Below are positions 52,978-64,000 of a stretch of DNA of 64,000 nt, piece after piece (position 1 is the stretch's first letter; every line of letters starts with the position of its first letter). The DNA is taken from positions 558,001 to 622,000 of the forward strand of contig NZ_CP095461.1 of the NCBI RefSeq assembly GCF_023022985.1, read 5' to 3'. The notes below the pieces were generated by a model. It searched no databases, was not told where the DNA came from, and saw only the letters and a list, made by a program, of their open reading frames with translations. The position numbers and the translations under genes are program-made. The stretch comes from Arthrobacter gengyunqii (GTDB taxonomy: Bacteria; Actinomycetota; Actinomycetes; Actinomycetales; Micrococcaceae).

Positions 52978-53994
52978 ATGGAATTTGGAGCAGTACTGCA
53001 GTGCAATCCGCCCGCTGCCCGGACGGTGGCGCTCGCGAAGCGGGCCGAGGAGTTCGGGTTCGACTACGTGTGGACGTTTGATTCGCACATCCTGTGGCAG
53101 GAACCCTATGTGATTTACAGCCAGATCCTGGCCGAAACACAAAACATCAAGGTGGGGCCCATGGTCACCAATCCGGCCACCCGGGACTGGACCGTCACCG
53201 CCTCCACCTACGCCACGCTGAACTCGATGTACGGCAACCGCACGGTGTGCGGCATTGGCCGGGGCGATTCGGCGCTGCGGGTCAGCGGAGGGTCGCCCAC
53301 CACCCTGAAGACGCTGCGCGAGTCGATCCACGTTATCCGTGAGCTGGCGAACTCCCGGTCGGTGGAATACAACGGGCGGACCATCCAGTTTCCCTGGAGC
53401 ACCGGCTCGGAACTGGAAATGTGGGTGGCCGCGTACGGGCCGCTGGCGCTGAAACTCACCGGCGAAGTGGGAGACGGCTTCATCCTGCAGCTGGCGGATC
53501 TGGACATCGCGGAATGGATGATTGCCACCGTGCGCACCGCCGCCGCCGCTGCCGGCCGCGATCCGATGGCAATCAAGTTCTGCGTGGCAGCGCCCATGTA
53601 TATAGGGGAGGACTGGGAGCACATGCGGGACCAGTGCCGCTGGTTCGGCGGCATGGTGGGCAACCATGTGGCGGACATCGTGGCCAAGTACGGCGCCGAC
53701 GCCGCGGTGCCGCAGGCGCTGACCGACTACATTGCCGGCCGGGAGGGCTACGACTACAACGAGCACGGACGGGCGGGAAACACGCACACCTCCTTTGTCC
53801 CGGACGAGATTGTGGACCGGTTCTGCCTGATGGGCACCGCCGAGCAGCACATTGAAAAGCTCGAAAAACTCAAGGCCCTGGGAGTCACCCAGTTTGCCGG
53901 CTATCTCCAGCACGACAATAAGGAGGAAACCCTGCGGGTCTACGGCGAGAGCATCATCCCCGCACTGCGTGAGCACGTGAGCGCGACCGCATGA
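52978..53994 (+). CDS. F420-type luciferase-like oxidoreductase (CPS_4043 / TIGR03842-like family)
   Basis: A 338-residue LLM-superfamily TIM barrel related to methylenetetrahydromethanopterin reductase. Recognisable segments are MEFGAVLQCNPPAARTVALA, FDYVWTFDSHILWQEPYVIY, GPMVTNPATRDWTVTASTYA and VCGIGRGDSALRVSGGSP. AAGGAG precedes the ATG. No biochemical function is established for this family. Here it sits between dihydropyrimidinase and an importer, 28 bases after hydA, and across a divergent promoter from the F420-0 importer. It is a candidate for reducing the pyrimidine ring with F420H2 (or FMNH2), since no classical dihydropyrimidine dehydrogenase is present. Confidence 0.85.
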   Translation: MEFGAVLQCNPPAARTVALAKRAEEFGFDYVWTFDSHILWQEPYVIYSQILAETQNIKVGPMVTNPATRDWTVTASTYATLNSMYGNRTVCGIGRGDSALRVSGGSPTTLKTLRESIHVIRELANSRSVEYNGRTIQFPWSTGSELEMWVAAYGPLALKLTGEVGDGFILQLADLDIAEWMIATVRTAAAAAGRDPMAIKFCVAAPMYIGEDWEHMRDQCRWFGGMVGNHVADIVAKYGADAAVPQALTDYIAGREGYDYNEHGRAGNTHTSFVPDEIVDRFCLMGTAEQHIEKLEKLKALGVTQFAGYLQHDNKEETLRVYGESIIPALREHVSATA

Positions 53995-54001
53995 GCAGGG
54001 C

Positions 54002-54883
54002 ATGAGGACGACGGCGGGGCCGGCCGCCCGGATTGGCTGGGTGGCCGGCGGAGCCCTGGCGCCGGTGCTGCTCTGGGAAGGGTACAAACTCGCCGGTCCG
54101 GTGAACGGACTAAACGTGGCCGGGATACCCCTGCTGCCGCGCAACTCGGACCTGGCCATGCCGCACATCTGGACCATGCTCGGGAGGCTGGCCGAGCCGG
54201 TCACCTCGGCGGCGGGGGCGGCGCCGCTGTGGGCTGCAGTGCTGCAGGCTGCAGCCTTCACCCTGGGCATCGCGGCGCTGGGCTGGCTGATCGGAGTGCT
54301 GGTGGGCCTGGGTCTGGCCATGGTGATGCAGCGCTTCCGGTCCGCCGGATCCGCGCTGCTGCCGTGGATCATCCTGAGCCAGACCGTTCCCTTGATTGCC
54401 ATAGCGCCGCTGGTGCGGCGCTGGGGATCTCAGCTGGAGATTGGCTCCTTCACCTGGGAAAACTGGATGTCCGTGGCGGTCATTGCCTCCTATCTGGCCT
54501 TCTTTCCCGTGGCCATAGGCGCCCTGCGCGGGTTTTCCTCGCCGGAGAACGGCCATGTGGACCTGATGCACAGCTATTCCGTGGGCTGGTGGCGCAGCTT
54601 CCTGTTCCTGCGGTTGCCGGCCAGTGTTCCCTTCCTGCTGCCGGCCCTGCGCCTGGCTGCGGCAAACGCCGTCATCGGGGCCGTGGTTGCTGAGGTGTCC
54701 ATCGGCCTGAAGGGCGGGATCGGCCGGATGATCGTGGAGTATGCCGCCGCGGCCGGCGGAGACCCGGGCAAACCCTGGGCACCCATATTTGGAGCCGTCC
54801 TGCTCGGACTGGCAGCAGTCGCTGCCACCACCGTCCTGGGACTGTTCCTGCACCGCTACCGCAGAGGAGAGCAGGCATCATGA
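54002..54883 (+). CDS. ABC transporter permease (pyrimidine/hydantoin importer, first permease)
   Basis: A 293-residue BPD_transp_1 permease with about six helices and the coupling motif (EAA loop) around VDLMHSYSVGWWRSFLFLRL-PASVPFLLPALRLAA. It resembles ThiX/SsuC-type permeases for aromatic or sulfonate substrates. It starts eight bases after the oxidoreductase stop and overlaps the ATPase gene by four bases (ATGA). With a second permease gene downstream it likely forms a heterodimeric channel. Confidence 0.85.
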   Translation: MRTTAGPAARIGWVAGGALAPVLLWEGYKLAGPVNGLNVAGIPLLPRNSDLAMPHIWTMLGRLAEPVTSAAGAAPLWAAVLQAAAFTLGIAALGWLIGVLVGLGLAMVMQRFRSAGSALLPWIILSQTVPLIAIAPLVRRWGSQLEIGSFTWENWMSVAVIASYLAFFPVAIGALRGFSSPENGHVDLMHSYSVGWWRSFLFLRLPASVPFLLPALRLAAANAVIGAVVAEVSIGLKGGIGRMIVEYAAAAGGDPGKPWAPIFGAVLLGLAAVAATTVLGLFLHRYRRGEQAS

Positions 54884-55734
54884 GCAGCGGACCAGTTGAA
54901 CCGGCCGTGCAAACACCAGAGGTGACCATGGCCGAACCCGCAGTCCAGGTCCGGAACGTGCACCGGGTGTTCTCCACCGGCCGCGGAACAGTGACAGCGC
55001 TGGAAGCGGCAAACCTGACGGTGGCGCCGGGTGAGTTCGTCTCGCTGATCGGGCCCTCGGGCTGCGGCAAGTCCACCCTTCTGCGCCTGATCGCCGACCT
55101 GGATGAACCGACGTCCGGAACCATCAGCGTCTTCGGCCGCACCGCCCGGCAAGCCCGCCGGGAGCAGGCCTACGGGATTGCGTTCCAGCAGGCGGGGCTG
55201 CTGCCGTGGCGCACCGTGCGGGCAAACATTGAGCTGCCGCTTCAGCTGCACGGTGCCGCGGCGGCCACCCGCCGCGCCCGGGCCGAGGAGCTGTTGGACA
55301 TGGTGGGCCTGACCGAGTTTGCCGATTCCTTTCCAGACCAACTCTCCGGCGGCATGCAGCAGCGAGTGGCTATTGCCCGTTCCCTGGCTGAGAGCCCTCG
55401 GCTGCTGCTGATGGATGAACCGTTTGGCGCCTTGGACGAAATGACCCGCGAACGGATGCAGAACGAGCTGGTGCGGATCTGCGCCGAGACCGGTGCCGCC
55501 GTCGTTTTTGTCACCCACTCCATTCCGGAAGCGGTTTTCCTTTCCGACCGGGTGTTCGTGATGTCTGCGCGGCCGGGCCGCATCAAGGACGTGCTCCAGA
55601 TGCGGCTGGGTGCGGCGGGGGAGCGAGGGGAGAACCTGCGTGAAGAAGCCGCCTTCTATGCAGCCATTACCTCCGTTCGGGAGTCCCTGCACGGCACCGA
55701 GGTTGCACAGCTTCGCGGGGTGGAGACGCGGTGA
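54880..55734 (+). CDS. ABC transporter ATP-binding protein (pyrimidine/hydantoin importer)
   Basis: A 284-residue NitT/SsuB/ThiZ-type ATPase. It has Walker A GPSGCGKSTLLRLIADLDEP near residue 60, Q-loop AFQQAGLLPWRTV, signature LSGGMQQRVAIARSLAESP, Walker B RLLLMDEPFGALDE and the H-loop FVTHSIPEAV. It is translationally coupled on both sides (ATGA and GTGA overlaps) to two permease genes. It powers import of the operon's substrate, by context a pyrimidine, hydantoin or precursor. Confidence 0.92.
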   Translation: MSSGPVEPAVQTPEVTMAEPAVQVRNVHRVFSTGRGTVTALEAANLTVAPGEFVSLIGPSGCGKSTLLRLIADLDEPTSGTISVFGRTARQARREQAYGIAFQQAGLLPWRTVRANIELPLQLHGAAAATRRARAEELLDMVGLTEFADSFPDQLSGGMQQRVAIARSLAESPRLLLMDEPFGALDEMTRERMQNELVRICAETGAAVVFVTHSIPEAVFLSDRVFVMSARPGRIKDVLQMRLGAAGERGENLREEAAFYAAITSVRESLHGTEVAQLRGVETR

Positions 55735-56558
55735 CCGTGCTGAAGCCGTCCGCAGTGAAGGCAACACCTGCCGCTGCGGCAGCCACCTCACCGGCCCTCT
55801 TGGGACGGGCTGTCGACGGCGGCCGGCAAGCGGCGCTTCCGCTGCTGCTGGGACTGGCCGTGATGCTCATCTGGCAGGGGGCCGTGAGCGGGTTGGCGGT
55901 TCCGCCGTTCGTGCTGCCGGGGCCGTTCGCCATCGCCACGGAATTCTTCGGCAACGCAGGCAACATAGCGTCCGCCTCCCTGGTCACCGGCACCAACGCA
56001 CTCGTGGGGCTGGTGGCCGGCGGCCTCATCGGGGTGCTGGCCGCCGTCGTCGCCGCCTTCCTGCCGGTCTTTGACCGGCTCGCGGGACCCACTGTCACCG
56101 CGCTGTCGGTGGTGCCGATCGTGGCGGTGGCTCCGGTGCTCTACACGATGTTCGGCGCCGGAGAGGAAGCACCGCGGCAGATCGTGGCCGGAATCGCGGT
56201 GTTTGTCCCGGTCTACGTGAATTCGCTGCGCGGTTTCCGGCAGGTCCGGCCGGTGCACCGCGACCTCATGCGGTCCTATGCCGCCGGCCGCTGGCAGGTA
56301 ACCCGCGCGGTGACCCTGCCCAGTGCCGTGCCCTACATGTTTACCGGGCTGCGGATCGCGTCCTCGCTGGCCGTGATTTCGGCGCTGATTGCCGAGTATT
56401 TCGGCGGCCCGGTGGGCGGACTCGGTAAATCCATCACGTCGGCGGCCGCCGGCAGCAACTACACACTGGCCTGGGCCTACGTGCTGGGCGCCGTCGTCGT
56501 CGGCCTCCTCTTCTTCTGTGCAACCGCAGCACTGGAGAAATACAGTTCCCGGCACTGA
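55731..56558 (+). CDS. ABC transporter permease (pyrimidine/hydantoin importer, second permease)
   Basis: A 275-residue inner-membrane permease with about six helices and the EAA-type loop VHRDLMRSYAAGRWQVTRAV-TLPSAVPYMFTGLRIA. The first 30 residues are a soluble extension. It starts with GTG overlapping the ATPase gene by four bases. It is sequence-related to, but distinct from, the first permease of the operon, consistent with a heterodimeric importer. Confidence 0.88.
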   Translation: MTVLKPSAVKATPAAAAATSPALLGRAVDGGRQAALPLLLGLAVMLIWQGAVSGLAVPPFVLPGPFAIATEFFGNAGNIASASLVTGTNALVGLVAGGLIGVLAAVVAAFLPVFDRLAGPTVTALSVVPIVAVAPVLYTMFGAGEEAPRQIVAGIAVFVPVYVNSLRGFRQVRPVHRDLMRSYAAGRWQVTRAVTLPSAVPYMFTGLRIASSLAVISALIAEYFGGPVGGLGKSITSAAAGSNYTLAWAYVLGAVVVGLLFFCATAALEKYSSRH

Positions 56559-56629
56559 CCCTGCCGGTCCGCGCACCCGTTCCGTGCGCACGTCCCCTCA
56601 CACCCGCTCACCCCACTGGAGGCAATGAA

Positions 56630-57775
56630 ATGGCATCTGGAAAACGCATACGCACAGCAGCAGCCGCAGGAACCGCCGCGATACTGGTCCTGGCCGGCTG
56701 CGCCTCGGGCAGCAACGCAGAAGCCGAGGGCGAATCGGCCGAAGGGCTGACCCCGGTCAAACTGCAGCTGCAGTGGTTCTCGCAGGCACAGTTCGCCGGC
56801 TACTACGCGGCATTGGACCAGGGCTTCTTTGAAGACGAGGGCCTGGACGTGGAGATCGTCGAAGGCGGGGCGGACATCGTGCCGCAGGACGTGCTCGCCT
56901 CCGGAGACGTGGACTATGCGATCTCCTGGGTGCCGAAGGTCCTGGGCTCGATCGAACAGGGCGCCAACATCACCAACGTGGCGCAAATCTTTGAACGCAG
57001 CGCCACGCTGCAGGTGGCCATGGCGGATTCCGGCATCGACGGTCCGGAAGACCTCGCCGGAAAGAAGGTGGGGTCCTGGGGATACGGCAACGAATGGGAG
57101 CTCTTCGCCGGAATGCAGGACGCCGGCGTTGGGCCCGGGGACATTGAACTGATTCAGCAGGCGTTCGACATGAACGGCTTCCTCTCCGGGGACATCGACG
57201 CAGCGCAGGCCATGACCTACAACGAATATGCCCAGGTCCTGGAAACCGTCAATCCGGACACGGGGGAGCTGTACCAGCCGGATGACCTGACCGTCATTGA
57301 CTGGAATGACGAGGGGTCGGCCATGCTGCAGGACGCCATCTGGGCGGACGCGGGCCGGCTCGCCGATGACTCCGAGTACCAGGAGACCACCACGGCGTTC
57401 ATCAAGGCTGCGATCAAGGGCTGGATCTACGCCAAGGACAATCCGGAGGACGCGGCACGCATCGTGACCGAATCCGGATCCACCCTGGGCCAGAGCCACC
57501 AGCTGTGGATGACCAACGAGACCAACAAGCTGATCTTTCCTTCCACCAACGGCGTCGGCATGATCGACGAGGCCGCGTGGGAGAAGACGGTGGACATCGC
57601 CATGGGAACGCAGAACGAGACCGGAGCCACCATCCTCACGACCGAGCCGCCGGAAACCGCCTACACCAACGAGTACGTGGAGAAGGCGCTGGCAGAGTTG
57701 GAAGAGGAAGGCGTGGACACCAAGGGCGCTGACTACAAGCCCGTGGAGGTGACCCTGGCCGAGGGCGGGAACTAA
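56630..57775 (+). CDS. ABC substrate-binding lipoprotein, NMT1/ThiY-like
   Basis: A 381-residue binding lipoprotein. The lipobox LAGC puts the lipidated Cys at residue 24, followed by an acidic linker (EAEGESAEG). The NMT1/THI5-like domain begins VKLQLQWFSQAQFAGYYAAL and includes GYGNEWELFAGMQDAGVGPG and the late NEYVEKALAELEEEGVD. ThiY-type proteins bind formylaminopyrimidines and other pyrimidines, so this agrees with the catabolic genes upstream. It is the last gene of the operon and is followed by a strong terminator. Confidence 0.88.
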   Translation: MASGKRIRTAAAAGTAAILVLAGCASGSNAEAEGESAEGLTPVKLQLQWFSQAQFAGYYAALDQGFFEDEGLDVEIVEGGADIVPQDVLASGDVDYAISWVPKVLGSIEQGANITNVAQIFERSATLQVAMADSGIDGPEDLAGKKVGSWGYGNEWELFAGMQDAGVGPGDIELIQQAFDMNGFLSGDIDAAQAMTYNEYAQVLETVNPDTGELYQPDDLTVIDWNDEGSAMLQDAIWADAGRLADDSEYQETTTAFIKAAIKGWIYAKDNPEDAARIVTESGSTLGQSHQLWMTNETNKLIFPSTNGVGMIDEAAWEKTVDIAMGTQNETGATILTTEPPETAYTNEYVEKALAELEEEGVDTKGADYKPVEVTLAEGGN

Positions 57776-57839
57776 GGCAGGAAACCAGGCTAGGGAAATC
57801 GCTAGGGAAATCAAGGAACGGACGACGAAGGAACGGACG

Positions 57840-57873
57840 ACGGCGGCCGGCAGCTCGAACTGCCGGCCGCCGT
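57840..57873 (+). terminator. Terminator of the pyrimidine/F420 operon
   Basis: ACGGCGGCCGGCAG (57840-57853) pairs perfectly with CTGCCGGCCGCCGT (57860-57873) around CTCGAA, followed by TGGTCTTTCC. Two short direct repeats (CTAGGGAAATC and AAGGAACGGACGACG) lie between the stop and the stem. Confidence 0.85.
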
Positions 57874-57924
57874 TGGTCTTTCCGGTGCCAGGGCCGGCCG
57901 CCTGAACGTCGGCCGGGAGCCGAT

Positions 57925-57953
57925 TTGCGCGGCCCTGAAACCCCGTGTAGAGT
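57925..57953 (+). promoter_or_regulatory. Candidate rrn promoter P1
   Basis: TTGCGC (57925-57930) and TAGAGT (57948-57953) are separated by 17 bases. The hexamers are moderate matches to the vegetative consensus, so this is tentative. Confidence 0.4.
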
Positions 57954-58124
57954 CTTCTAAGTCGCCGCGGCCGGGAGTTGGAAAACTTACCGAGCAGGGC
58001 GGCCAAACCCCACCAAAAACATTCTGGTGATCCTGCCTGTGCCGAGTGCACGGACACGGAAAGCCGGGGCTTTTGCGCGGGCTCAGCCGGACAAAATGAA
58101 GCAGACTTCGGGAATTATCCCGAA

Positions 58125-58154
58125 TTGCCAAATAGGGTCCGGATGAAATAGAAT
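58125..58154 (+). promoter_or_regulatory. Candidate rrn promoter P2
   Basis: TTGCCA (58125-58130) and TAGAAT (58149-58154) are 18 bases apart, followed by an A-rich start region. This is the better of the two candidate promoters upstream of the 16S gene. Confidence 0.5.
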
Positions 58155-58223
58155 AAAGAAACACTGCAGCGAAGAGAAAAGAAAAACATTGTTTGTTTTT
58201 CCGAGTATTTCGGATGCATCTGT

Positions 58224-58250
58224 TGTTTGAGAACTCAATAGTGTGCCAAG
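58224..58250 (+). promoter_or_regulatory. boxA-like antitermination element and 5' arm of the 16S processing stem
   Basis: TGTTTGAGAACTC (58224-58236) is the conserved actinobacterial boxA-type sequence. AGTGTGCCAA (58240-58249) pairs with TTGGCACACT at 60174-60183 beyond the 16S gene, forming the base of the RNase III processing stem. Confidence 0.75.
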
Positions 58251-58394
58251 TTTATTGATACCAATTATTTTAATTGGTTGAACTGGTTGTTACCGCCCAC
58301 CCCGTGGGTATGGGACAGCTTTTTTAGCTGGTTTCGAATTTAGTGCAGGACTGTGCAGCCAATTTTCCTTGGCTCCGGTGCTGTGTCTGTAACA

Positions 58395-63624
<5,230 letters not shown>

Positions 63625-63926
63625 ACCACACCATGATCTGGGCAGGAAACGACTTCAAACGTTCCCGCCAAAGAAGGATCATGTTGATCATGCTGCTTGC
63701 GTCCACTATGTGGTTCCCGGATAACAAACCCGTTGTGTGGTTTGTCACCGAAGGAACTGGTACTGAATCATCTGTTATGGGTGGTTTGGTGCCGTAGAAT
63801 AAAGGAAGTGTTCATTCTTACGCGTGAACATCTTTTTCATGACAGGCACCCCGTAAAGGGTGTGTTTGGTTGTGACCCATGTTTTCCCCTCCACCAGGAG
63901 TTTTGGCTGGTGGTGCGGGTGGTAGG
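63625..63926 (+). other. 23S-5S spacer
   Basis: A 302-base spacer with no tRNA seen. It contains the 3' arm of the 23S processing stem (63699-63711) and a 7-base-pair hairpin CCACCAG...CTGGTGG (63891-63913) just before the 5S gene. Confidence 0.75.
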
Positions 63927-64000
63927 GTTACGGCGGTCATAGCGTGGGGGAAACGCCCGGTCCCATTCCGAACCCGGAAGCTAAGACCCACAGCGCCGAT
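63927..64000 (+). rRNA. rrf: 5S ribosomal RNA, 3' end cut by the window
   Basis: The first 74 bases of a 5S gene, beginning GTTACGGCGGTCATAGCG and including CCCATTCCGAACCCGGAAGC. The remaining 40-50 bases lie beyond the window. Confidence 0.93.

Larger units (their letters stand above)
57874..58394 (+). other. rRNA operon leader region
   Basis: About 520 bases without a gene. The region contains two candidate promoters (57925-57953 and 58125-58154), a small hairpin TTCGGGA-ATTA-TCCCGAA (58107-58124), and a boxA-like element followed by the 5' side of the 16S processing stem. It fits the leader of a ribosomal RNA operon. Confidence 0.8.

Noticed and set aside
56477..58057. 526-codon open frame on the minus strand
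   Set aside because: It is antisense to the substrate-binding lipoprotein gene and runs through its terminator.

Overview
The window is high-GC actinobacterial DNA ending in an rRNA operon. The 16S sequence, the lack of tRNA genes in its 16S-23S spacer, and the gene content (Tex, DUF222/HNH 13E12-type protein, PPK2, F420-0 importer, EmrB-type efflux) suggest a member of the Micrococcaceae close to Arthrobacter. This comes from recalled families and a reading of the 16S; no search was run.

Layout. 1-2965: end of an acyl-CoA synthetase gene, an AI-2E-type permease and an XRE-cupin regulator. 2976-7513: an aromatic-type FAD monooxygenase divergent from a ureohydrolase plus thiamine-diphosphate enzyme operon. 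7514-10170: a spacer with a symmetric repeat structure, then a MarR/EmrB efflux operon behind two matching operators. 10262-13508: a three-gene type III polyketide synthase operon (PKS, methyltransferase, flavin hydroxylase) resembling srsABC phenolic-lipid clusters. 13582-16775: hydroxyisobutyrate dehydrogenase, CtaG/DUF2243 membrane proteins, DUF503, and two gene remnants. 16851-24490: Tex, HAD hydrolase, Vsr endonuclease, asparaginase, YegP-like protein, a 50-aa acidic protein and a KstD-like flavoprotein. 24494-31246: AAA ATPase, then nucleoside salvage genes (ribokinase, nucleoside hydrolase, two paralogous MFS transporters). 31461-38647: FMN reductase, 2-hydroxyacid dehydrogenase, cyclase-family hydrolase, MarR regulator, zinc-ribbon protein and a large SWIM/SNF2 helicase. 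38951-45290: lipoprotein, frameshifted DUF222/HNH gene, PPK2, secreted HNH-excalibur nuclease and a collapsed GH15 gene.

45479-57775 is the most interesting part. An F420-dependent dehydrogenase and CofE (F420-0:gamma-glutamyl ligase) converge on a three-gene ABC importer of the proposed F420-0 type. That importer is transcribed divergently from an operon with a beta-ureidopropionase-like amidohydrolase, dihydropyrimidinase, an F420-type luciferase-like oxidoreductase and an NMT1/ThiY-type ABC importer. I read this as import and maturation of a deazaflavin cofactor placed beside reductive pyrimidine (or hydantoin) breakdown. No classical dihydropyrimidine dehydrogenase is present, so the F420 oxidoreductase is a candidate for the first reductive step. 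That last point is a hypothesis.

57776-64000: rRNA leader with candidate promoters and a boxA-like element, 16S, a spacer without tRNA, 23S, and the start of 5S. Several genes are visibly decayed: an MFS fragment, an internally deleted DUF2975, a G7-tract frameshift in the DUF222/HNH gene, and a GH15 gene missing most of its catalytic domain.
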